Source: Bacteroidales bacterium
GTDB taxonomy: Bacteria > Bacteroidota > Bacteroidia > Bacteroidales > UBA1402
Direction: 5' to 3'
Assembly (NCBI GenBank): GCA_003506275.1
Contig: DOBD01000143.1
Location: 889 to 6,433, forward strand
DNA: 5,545 nucleotides
How positions within the stretch are numbered: the stretch's first letter is position 1; each line of letters begins with the position of its first letter. The position numbers were made by a program, and so were the translations under genes. Below, one piece after another: positions 1 to 4,946 of this stretch. The notes under the pieces were generated by a model that saw only the letters and a list, made by a program, of their open reading frames with translations, was not told the origin of the DNA and searched no databases.

Positions 1-291
1 CCCTTTGGACACGGCAATGTACACCGACTCCAGGGTCACAGGGCTGGTGCTGAACTCGTTTGAAAACTTCAGACGCAGGGTGTCACCCCCTAGGGATACT
101 TTGATGATTTGCCGCAAGGCGTTGTCTGTCAATCCAGGGGAGGGCGGGTTGTTGTTGGTTTCGACCAATTGGGGCGCCGTGCTCCAGCTGCCCACCCATT
201 TGGTGGCGGCTGTGGAAGTGAAACCTACGCTAAGGCAAAAAAGAAGACTTAAAACACAGAAACGGGGAAAGATGAGTCGTGACGAAAACAT
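1..291 (-). CDS. SGNH/GDSL hydrolase, XynE-like (N-terminal 97 residues; runs off the left edge)
   Basis: Only the first 97 codons are inside the window; the gene continues past position 1. An in-frame TAA four codons upstream makes the ATG at 291 the first possible ATG. Residues 1-29 form a signal peptide: basic start, hydrophobic core LSLLFCLSVGF, then TSTAA. From residue 32 the sequence reads WVGSWSTAPQLVE, then NNNPPSPGLTDNALRQ, GGDTLRLKFSNEFS and a final VYIAVS. This is the characteristic N-terminal beta-rich segment of secreted SGNH hydrolases related to Prevotella XynE, which come before the GDS nucleophile block. That block and the catalytic Asp/His would lie outside the window, so activity cannot be verified. 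The family removes acyl groups, often acetyl, from carbohydrate or other esters. The gene lies 88 bp downstream of the CE15 gene on the same strand with no TAnnTTTG element or terminator hairpin visible between them, so co-transcription is likely. The substrate is inferred from context only. Confidence 0.85.
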   Translation of the reverse strand, partial: MFSSRLIFPRFCVLSLLFCLSVGFTSTAATKWVGSWSTAPQLVETNNNPPSPGLTDNALRQIIKVSLGGDTLRLKFSNEFSTSPVTLESVYIAVSKG

Positions 292-379
292 GGTAGAGGT
301 TTAAAGGTTAACAATTGCACGTATTGAGTAAAGGATGGTGATTAAAAACAAGAACCAAAAATCAACGAAAACCAGCCTG

Positions 380-1657
380 TCAGGGCATTGGTGCCAGCAC
401 CGGCTTGTTGCTGCCCCACCAGCTGATCCAGCGGGATACATCCAGGTTTTCGAGGCTGCTTTTCGTGCAGTGCGTGTCAACACCCTGCCGTCCAAGCAAA
501 AAACGGTCGATGAACGCTTCCAACTCGGGGTATTGGCTTTTGGGCAGCTGGCAATGGCCGTGCTTGCCTTCAATAGAATACCCGCAACGGTCCTCGATGC
601 CGAACGCCTTGTAAACCGCCCTGGCTGCTGCCATCGACACCTGGCCTGAAGGATCGGCCAACCATTCGTAATCGGGGTTGCCGAACATCAGCAAGGCCCT
701 GGGGGCCACCATGGCGCAGAGTTCGTGGTGGTCGAAGGGTAAACGAGCGGTGTTGGTCCCGCTGAAGGCACGCATCGGGTTGGCAAACCAGTTATAGTCG
801 GTAGCGCCCAGCGTTTCCACCTTGCCCAACGTTTCGGAAACCCGCCAGGCGGCGGCTCCCCCACCACCAGGCTCCTGGGCTATGGTCAAGGCGATGCGTT
901 CATCAAAAGCCCCCGCAAACAAAGCCATCTTACCGGCGTACGAGCAACCTGTCACCGCCAGGCGACTCAGGTTGATGGGCAGGGATGCCCGGCAGCGTTC
1001 CAGCCCGTCGATCAGGCGGCTCACACCCCAGGACCAGGCGGCGTACTGACCGGAATTATCCACGTTCAAATGCGGGTAGAGCTGGTAGAAAGGGTCGTTG
1101 TTGCTGTGTCGGTAATACGTCGTCACCTGGTTGTGGCTGAAGGTAATCAAGGCTATCTGTCGGCTGGTGAACAAAGCGGCCGGCAAGCTGCCGCTTGGCA
1201 TATTCATCCCAATCACGGCGGGAAAGGGGCCCTTCCCTTCGGGCAACTGCACCTTGGCGGTCAGGGTCAACGTCCGACCCTCGTGGCGTACCACAACGGT
1301 CAGCAGCCCATCGGCGAACTGAGCCGTCACACTGTCGGGGTGAACCACAGGCCTTTCCCCGATTTCGTAGTGCTGGATCTCCCAGGCAATTTCAGCCCTG
1401 CGGCGGCTCCAATCCTTGAACTTGGTGGACCTGGCCTTGGACGCCTGCTTCCAGTTGAAGGGATCAGTAGCCGACCACATGAAGGGATCGGTCAAGGGAG
1501 CCACCACAGGCAACTCCTCCAGCGAAGGCATAACTGGTTTTGGATAGGCGGCACCCGTATTCTCCACTGGGTACACCAGCGGAATGGGTTGGGCAGCCGC
1601 TGCCGGCATGACAGAGAGGGCCAACCAACCAACAAACAGCAGTGAGGTCTTTTTCAT
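380..1657 (-). CDS. CE15 family glucuronoyl esterase (glucuronyl esterase domain protein), exported
   Basis: The product is 425 aa. The family hydrolyses the ester between 4-O-methyl-glucuronate side chains of xylan and lignin alcohols. I start it at the ATG at 1657 (MKKTSLLFVG); a TTG three codons earlier only lengthens the signal peptide. Residues 1-22 are a signal peptide ending AAAA before QP. The alpha/beta-hydrolase core carries the nucleophile motif GCSYAGK (Ser239), the acid in TIAQEPGGGG (Glu262, 23 residues after the Ser, the same spacing as Ser213/Glu236 in fungal StGE2), and His368 in HGHCQ. Cys238 and Cys369 flank Ser and His, as in the known disulfide next to the StGE2 active site. 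DHHELCAMVAPRALL and GNPDYEWLADPS are also family-like. Oddities: the Arg that usually follows the nucleophile is Tyr240, and a second acidic candidate is Asp329 or Glu331. A roughly 35-residue tail ending ISWWGSNK follows the fold. The location is probably periplasmic. Family assignment is firm; the exact substrate is inferred. Confidence 0.9.
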   Translation of the reverse strand: MKKTSLLFVGWLALSVMPAAAAQPIPLVYPVENTGAAYPKPVMPSLEELPVVAPLTDPFMWSATDPFNWKQASKARSTKFKDWSRRRAEIAWEIQHYEIGERPVVHPDSVTAQFADGLLTVVVRHEGRTLTLTAKVQLPEGKGPFPAVIGMNMPSGSLPAALFTSRQIALITFSHNQVTTYYRHSNNDPFYQLYPHLNVDNSGQYAAWSWGVSRLIDGLERCRASLPINLSRLAVTGCSYAGKMALFAGAFDERIALTIAQEPGGGGAAAWRVSETLGKVETLGATDYNWFANPMRAFSGTNTARLPFDHHELCAMVAPRALLMFGNPDYEWLADPSGQVSMAAARAVYKAFGIEDRCGYSIEGKHGHCQLPKSQYPELEAFIDRFLLGRQGVDTHCTKSSLENLDVSRWISWWGSNKPVLAPMP

Positions 1658-1779
1658 GGTATTCAAGGATTAAGTTTCGTGCGATACCGACAAAAAACGC
1701 AGCGTCACAATCACAAACGGCGCCTTTACGCAAAAAGTTTTTTGACAGGGTAAAAATATGTCTTTTCGTAGAACGGTGG

Positions 1780-1821
1780 TGTCAATCAGGTAAACGCTGC
1801 TGTCAATTTAGAAACAATCAG
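1780..1821. repeat. Phased short repeats (TGTCAAT / CAATCAG) in the divergent intergenic region
   Basis: TGTCAAT occurs at 1780-1786 and 1801-1807, exactly 21 bp apart. CAATCAG occurs at 1783-1789 and again at 1815-1821. The shared CAAT cores therefore start at 1783, 1804 and 1815, with spacings of 21 and 11 bp, about two helical turns and one. They lie upstream of the minus-strand esterase pair and just before the plus-strand promoter of the small gene, where a regulator could bind. The motif is short, so chance is possible, and no regulator gene is in the window. Confidence 0.3.
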
Positions 1822-1845
1822 TGAATAATGCGTCCATTTTCCATG

Positions 1846-1853
1846 TATCTTTG
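1846..1853 (+). promoter_or_regulatory. Bacteroidota -7 promoter element for the 61-aa gene
   Basis: TATCTTTG is a perfect match to TAnnTTTG, the -7 element recognised by the primary sigma factor of Bacteroidota. It is followed by TTGCAAT. The expected transcript start near 1860 leaves a leader of about 37 nt before the ATG at 1897. No convincing TTG -33 element lies about 20 bp upstream. The position inside a longer possible reading frame that begins at 1828 argues that the longer frame is not the real start. Confidence 0.55.
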
Positions 1854-1896
1854 TTGCAATAACCGACACCTTACTCACCCCACAAACCGTAACACG

Positions 1897-2082
1897 ATGG
1901 AAAATAACTGCGCAAATTGCTCTATGAGAGCCAAGTACGACGCCAAACCCACGTCCTTTGCAGGGCGTTTCTGGCGCTGGCACATCAACTTCTTCCCAGG
2001 CTGGAAGGCCTACTTCACCGCCTTGGATCCGGCTGAAAAACAACGGGTAAGGGAGGCCTATCGGTTCAAGAAATACAATTGA
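1897..2082 (+). CDS. 61-aa Cys/Trp-rich small protein of unknown function
   Basis: I do not recognise a named family. The ATG at 1897 gives MENNCANCSMRAKYD and so on, 61 aa. I prefer it over an in-frame upstream start at 1828 because a perfect -7 promoter element (1846-1853) falls between them. Visible features are a CxxC pair (Cys5, Cys8), a basic and aromatic middle GRFWRWHINFFPGWKAYF (residues 23-40; Trp26, Trp28, Trp36), and a charged C-terminal helix-like segment DPAEKQRVREAYRFKKYN. Thirteen of 61 residues are aromatic. There is no signal peptide and no clear membrane segment, so it is probably cytoplasmic. The pattern looks like a conserved small soluble protein rather than random translation, and I have the impression of similar short proteins in other Bacteroidota. 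A CxxC pair alone does not prove metal binding. It is divergent from the CE15 gene and convergent with yoeB, with a 36-bp gap. Confidence 0.65.
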   Translation: MENNCANCSMRAKYDAKPTSFAGRFWRWHINFFPGWKAYFTALDPAEKQRVREAYRFKKYN

Positions 2083-2118
2083 CAGTCCTGATTTAAGTGA
2101 CATGAACAGTGCGGGTGG

Positions 2119-2376
2119 TCAATCATAATGATACTTGCAACTGTAAATAATCACGTCTTCCCCTTTGACCTGATACACCAAACGATGTTCCCGATCGATT
2201 CGGCGTGACCAAAAACCAGACAGGTCGTATTTTAGTGGCTCAGGCTTACCTTTGCCTTCGAAGGGTGTGCGTTGGATATCATGAATCAAGGCATTGATTT
2301 TTTTCAGCATGTTCTTGTCTTCAACGAGCCAGGAAGTATAGTCATCCCAGGCATTTTTTGAGAAAAGGATGTTCAT
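2119..2376 (-). CDS. yoeB: YoeB-type toxin, ribosome-dependent mRNA interferase (RelE superfamily)
   Basis: The product is 85 aa, full length against the 84 aa of E. coli YoeB, and lines up without gaps for most of its length. Conserved blocks are SKNAWDDY, KKINALIHDIQRTPFEGKGKPEPLK, LSGFWSRRIDREHRLVY and the terminal SCKYHY. The residues known to matter in E. coli YoeB are all present at the same numbers: Glu46, Arg59, Arg65, His83 and Tyr84. The toxin should therefore be catalytically intact. The family enters the ribosomal A site and cleaves mRNA there, stopping translation when the antitoxin is degraded. The ATG overlaps the yefM stop codon as ATGA, so the pair is translationally coupled. 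It is one extra residue (Asp85) longer than the E. coli protein. Confidence 0.95.
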   Translation of the reverse strand: MNILFSKNAWDDYTSWLVEDKNMLKKINALIHDIQRTPFEGKGKPEPLKYDLSGFWSRRIDREHRLVYQVKGEDVIIYSCKYHYD

Positions 2377-2630
2377 ATCACATCAATCAACGGCTCACTG
2401 ACAACCTGACCTTCCTTCACTTGTTTGATGGACTCATAAAGCCTGTCTGCGTTGGCCTTTGAACTCAACAAGTGGAGGGTTTCCATGATGGCGTTGTATT
2501 CGTTCAGGGAAATCACGACAGCCCCGTTCCCTGATCCACGTTTAATGATCAACGTTTCGTTGTTCTCCTCAACGCGATCAAGGTACTCCTTGAGATCTGT
2601 TCGAAACTCGGTATAATTTGCTGCAATCAT
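2373..2630 (-). CDS. yefM: YefM-type antitoxin (Phd/YefM family)
   Basis: The product is 85 aa from the ATG at 2630. MIAANYTEFRTDLKEYLDRV aligns with the start of E. coli YefM (MRTISYSEARQNLS). An in-frame ATG at 2642 would add MKDA; either start fits the promoter, and I prefer 2630 for the family match and the weak purine-rich GAAAG ahead of it. The N-terminal part carries the Phd/YefM DNA-binding fold with the characteristic ETLIIKRGSGNGAVVISLNEYNAIMET. The C-terminal part, LLSSKANADRLYESIKQVKEGQ, matches the toxin-binding region that folds on YoeB. YefM neutralises YoeB and represses its own operon, with YoeB as co-repressor. It comes first in the operon and overlaps yoeB by 4 bp. Confidence 0.93.
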   Translation of the reverse strand: MIAANYTEFRTDLKEYLDRVEENNETLIIKRGSGNGAVVISLNEYNAIMETLHLLSSKANADRLYESIKQVKEGQVVSEPLIDVI

Positions 2631-2645
2631 AGCGTCTTTCATTAA

Positions 2646-2673
2646 GCACTTGTTTACGTACAAATATACGTGC
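2646..2673. promoter_or_regulatory. Candidate YefM-YoeB operator (imperfect palindrome over the promoter)
   Basis: This 28-bp segment has perfect outer arms (GCAC at one end, GTGC at the other) and a GTAC centre. By hand comparison with its own reverse complement, 9 of 14 positions of a half-site match. It covers the -7 element and the predicted transcript start of yefM. E. coli YefM-YoeB binds palindromes with a TGTACA core; the core here is TGTACG on the minus strand. Autorepression by binding here is inferred. Confidence 0.4.
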
Positions 2674-2692
2674 TTTTTTAACAACAAACAAG
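2661..2692 (-). promoter_or_regulatory. yefM-yoeB promoter (Bacteroidota type)
   Basis: On the minus strand TATATTTG (2668 to 2661) matches the TAnnTTTG -7 consensus exactly. CTTG (2692 to 2689) supplies the -33 TTG with a 20-bp spacer, the expected distance. The transcript start should be near 2655, giving a leader of about 25 nt to the yefM ATG at 2630, or 13 nt to the alternative ATG at 2642. Confidence 0.65.
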
Positions 2693-2729
2693 ACATGTAC
2701 CCCGATCATCCATAAAATCGTTGTTTGTT
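2683..2729. repeat. Inverted repeat between the divergent yefM and pirin genes
   Basis: AACAAACAA at 2683-2691 is the exact reverse complement of TTGTTTGTT at 2721-2729, with 29 bp between. The similarity extends to TTAAC/GTTAA on the outer sides if a 3-nt insertion is allowed in the left arm. The left arm contains the -33 region of the yefM promoter. This could be a second regulator site or chance in AT-rich intergenic DNA. Confidence 0.4.
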
Positions 2730-2753
2730 AACCAATTCTTCAAAAAAACGTAC

Positions 2754-2761
2754 TACCTTTC
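2754..2761 (+). promoter_or_regulatory. Possible -7 element for the pirin gene
   Basis: TACCTTTC matches TAnnTTTG at all but the last base. The nearest upstream TTTG ends 26 bp before it, longer than the usual spacer of about 20 bp. Transcription would begin near 2767. That suits a start at the second ATG (2795) better than the first (2771). Confidence 0.25.
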
Positions 2762-2770
2762 ACGAGGTAC

Positions 2771-3667
2771 ATGAATACCATTAATAAATCCCTTATGAAC
2801 CAACGTAAAGCAACCTGGATTGTCAGAGGTCAGCGAGCAGTAGATGGTGCCGGCGTCCGCCTGAGGCGGGTGTTGGGGGCACAGACGGCCCGTTCGTTCG
2901 ACCCGTTCCTGATGTTGGACGGCTTTGATTCCGTCGATCCCAACGATTACCTCAAGGGTTTCCCCTGGCATCCACACAGGGGCATAGAGACCATCACCTA
3001 CCTGATCAAGGGCGAATTTGAGCACGGGGACAGCCTGGGCAACCGGGGCATGATCCACGACCTTGAATGCCAATGGATGACGGCCGGTTCCGGCATCGTG
3101 CACCAGGAAATGCCCAAAGCCTCACCGCGCATGTTGGGCTGCCAACTGTGGGTCAACCTGCCGGCCAACGATAAAATGGCACCCCCAGCCTACGGAGACA
3201 TCACGCACGACAAGGTGGTTGTGGTGGAAGAGCCTGAAGCTGTGGTCCGCATCCTGGCCGGGTGCTACAAAGGCACCAAAGGTGTCTTTGAGGGCAAGTA
3301 CGTGAAGGTGACCTACCTGGACATTGCGTTAGAACCCAACACCACCTGGACCTACACGGGCACCCCCAACAACGAAACCCTGTTCATCTACCTCCTGGAC
3401 GGCACCTTGGCTGTTAAGGACGACCTAATGGAAGAAGAGGAAAAGGCTTGCGCCGTGCTGTTCACTGCCACAGAGCCTAATGCCCAAACGAACGAGGCTG
3501 TTGTTGTGCGGGCCGGCACTCAGGGTGCCCGCTTCGTCCTGCTGGCCGCCCCACCGTTGCGGGAACCCATAGCCTGGGGCGGTCCCATTGTCATGAACAC
3601 CCAGGAAGAACTGCAGGTCGCCATGGAGGAGCTTGACAACGGGACGTTTATTAAACACAAGGTATAG
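2771..3667 (+). CDS. Pirin family protein (bicupin, iron-binding)
   Basis: The product is 298 aa, the usual pirin length. The N-terminal cupin has GQRAVDGAGVRLRRVLG, FDPFLMLDGFDS, then the metal-ligand block FPWHPHRGIETITYL (His67, His69) and QWMTAGSGIVHQEMP (His111, Glu113). These four match the iron ligands of human pirin (His56, His58, His101, Glu103), so the metal site is intact. The C-terminal domain ends with the family signature PLREPIAWGGPIVMNTQEEL. Bacterial pirins include quercetin-2,3-dioxygenase-like enzymes and regulators of metabolic enzymes; the role of this one cannot be read from sequence. The first ATG (2771) has a GAGG three bases ahead; a second ATG at 2795 (MNQRKATWIV) would remove eight poorly conserved residues and is a real alternative. 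It is cytoplasmic with no signal peptide, and lies 91 bp upstream of ald on the same strand. Confidence 0.92.
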   Translation: MNTINKSLMNQRKATWIVRGQRAVDGAGVRLRRVLGAQTARSFDPFLMLDGFDSVDPNDYLKGFPWHPHRGIETITYLIKGEFEHGDSLGNRGMIHDLECQWMTAGSGIVHQEMPKASPRMLGCQLWVNLPANDKMAPPAYGDITHDKVVVVEEPEAVVRILAGCYKGTKGVFEGKYVKVTYLDIALEPNTTWTYTGTPNNETLFIYLLDGTLAVKDDLMEEEEKACAVLFTATEPNAQTNEAVVVRAGTQGARFVLLAAPPLREPIAWGGPIVMNTQEELQVAMEELDNGTFIKHKV

Positions 3668-3758
3668 GTAGTCATCACAACAAACCTGTTTTTTCGTTAC
3701 CTTCGTTGGCATTTCGTGTCATCGCAGAAAGGGTCAAACATTTAATTCATTGGATACT

Positions 3759-4847
3759 ATGATAGTAGGCGTCTTGAAAGAGATTAAGCCGGACGAAAAA
3801 CGGGTCTGCATGATACCGGGCGGGGTGCAACAATTGGTCAAACACGGCCACGCTGTTCTGGTGGAAAAAGGGGCCGGACTGGCCAGCGGATTTCCCGACG
3901 AGGCGTACATGTCTGTAGGTGCCGAATTGGTGGAAACGGCGGCGGAAGTCTTTCAACGGGCAGGTATGGTCATGCACGTCAAGGAAATAACACCACCTGA
4001 ATACGGCTTGTTGCGGGAAGGACAAATAGTGTTCACCTACCTCCATTTAGCTGCCGACCCCCAACAGGTTGCGGCCCTGCAAGCCAGCAAGTGCGTGGCC
4101 ATTGCCTATGAAACCGTGCAAACAGCCGAGGGTAAGTTGCCCTTGCTTGAGCCCATGAGTGAGGTGGCTGGCAAAATGGCCATCCAGGAAGGGGCGCGCT
4201 TCCTGGAAATGCCACAAGGGGGTAGCGGGGTGTTATTAGGTGGCGTACCTGGGGTGGCACCTGCCAACGTCCTGGTGATTGGCGGGGGCATCGTGGGTAT
4301 GAACGCAGCCAAAGTGGCTTGCGGCATGGGAGCCGACGTGACCATTCTGGACACCAATCTGGACAGACTGCGTTACCTGGTCGACATTATGCCGGCAAAC
4401 TGCCGTTTAATCATGAGCAACCCCTACGTATTGGAAGAAGCACTGAAACAAGCAGATCTGGTCGTCGGGGCCGTTTTGGTAACAGGGGCCAAGGCACCCA
4501 AATTAGTCACACGCACCATGATTGCCGGGATGAAAAAGGGATCGGTCATGGTCGACGTAGCCATCGACCAAGGGGGTTGTTTTGAAACCTCCCGCCCCAC
4601 CACGCACCATGATCCGGTCTTTCTGGTTGACGGGGTTGTGCAATACTGCGTGGCCAACATGCCTGGTGCCGTGGCGCGCACATCCACCCTGGCGCTGACC
4701 AACGCTACACTGCCCTACGCCCTGGCCATTGCCGACAAAGGCTGGCAGTTGGCCTGTGAGGAAGACAATGCGTTGGCCCGCGGACTCAACGTGGTGAACG
4801 GGGAAGTGGTGTATGGACCTGTCAGAGAGGCGTTGATGGGGGTGTAA
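3759..4847 (+). CDS. ald: Alanine dehydrogenase (NAD-dependent)
   Basis: The product is 362 aa. The enzyme interconverts L-alanine and pyruvate plus ammonia with NAD(H) in the cytoplasm, linking amino-acid use to central carbon and nitrogen metabolism. I start it at the ATG at 3759 (MIVGVLKEIKPDEKRV), which matches the family N-terminus; a TTG three codons earlier is unlikely. Key residues fall at the same numbers as in Mycobacterium tuberculosis Ald: Arg15 and Lys75 for pyruvate, His96 in FTYLHLA and Asp270 in VAIDQGG for catalysis. The Rossmann motif VLVIGGGIVG is at 171-180, with Asp198 closing the NAD site (VTILDTN). The C-terminal NMPGAVARTSTLALTNATLPY (from Asn300) is also canonical. 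Length and all motifs are complete, so it should be active. It may be co-transcribed with the upstream pirin gene; no perfect TAnnTTTG element is seen in the 91-bp gap. Confidence 0.96.
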   Translation: MIVGVLKEIKPDEKRVCMIPGGVQQLVKHGHAVLVEKGAGLASGFPDEAYMSVGAELVETAAEVFQRAGMVMHVKEITPPEYGLLREGQIVFTYLHLAADPQQVAALQASKCVAIAYETVQTAEGKLPLLEPMSEVAGKMAIQEGARFLEMPQGGSGVLLGGVPGVAPANVLVIGGGIVGMNAAKVACGMGADVTILDTNLDRLRYLVDIMPANCRLIMSNPYVLEEALKQADLVVGAVLVTGAKAPKLVTRTMIAGMKKGSVMVDVAIDQGGCFETSRPTTHHDPVFLVDGVVQYCVANMPGAVARTSTLALTNATLPYALAIADKGWQLACEEDNALARGLNVVNGEVVYGPVREALMGV

Positions 4848-4854
4848 GTGGAGT

Positions 4855-4905
4855 ATACCCATAAATAGGGATACCCTGGGGTCATAATTCACAGTATTTG
4901 GGTAT
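4855..4905. repeat. Short inverted repeats in the ald-receptor gap
   Basis: ATACCCA (4855-4861) pairs with TGGGTAT (4899-4905). Inside lies a small hairpin, AGGG-ATA-CCCT (4867-4877). Neither is followed by a T-run, so this is not a convincing intrinsic terminator. A weak terminator or a regulatory site for the downstream receptor are both possible. Confidence 0.25.
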
Positions 4906-4935
4906 TGTGGCTTCCAGCCTATCGGGGGATCTTTG
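4905..4935 (+). promoter_or_regulatory. Possible promoter of the TonB-dependent receptor gene
   Basis: TTG (4905-4907), a 20-bp spacer, then GATCTTTG (4928-4935), seven of eight to TAnnTTTG. The spacing is right, but the predicted start near 4942 leaves a leader of only about 5 nt before the ATG at 4947, which lowers confidence. Confidence 0.3.
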
Positions 4936-4946
4936 CCGAAAAAAAA

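Noticed and set aside
1070..1645. Long plus-strand open frame (191 codons) opposite the CE15 gene
   Set aside because: Antisense shadow in GC-rich coding DNA; the minus-strand product has clear catalytic motifs and this one has none.
1658..1666. TTG start for the CE15 gene three codons before the ATG
   Set aside because: The ATG at 1657 gives a standard MKKTSLL signal peptide, and a TTG start has no ribosome-binding support.
1751..1758. TATTTTTA on the minus strand as the -7 element of the CE15 gene
   Set aside because: The last base deviates from TAnnTTTG and the nearest TTG is 24 bp away; too weak to list.
1828..1896. Upstream extension of the 61-aa gene
   Set aside because: A perfect promoter -7 element lies inside the extension, and the extra residues look like translated leader.
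3667..3694. AGGT/ACCT followed by a T-run as a terminator after the pirin gene
   Set aside because: A 4-bp stem with a large loop is not a stable hairpin.
3698..3705. TACCTTCG as a promoter for ald
   Set aside because: One mismatch and no TTG at the proper spacing upstream.
3750..3758. TTG start for alanine dehydrogenase
   Set aside because: MIVGVLKEIK from the ATG at 3759 matches the family N-terminus and puts every catalytic residue at its family number.
4866..4883. TAGGGATA resembling part of the I-SceI homing site
   Set aside because: The match ends after eight bases, and no intron or homing endonuclease is present; coincidence.
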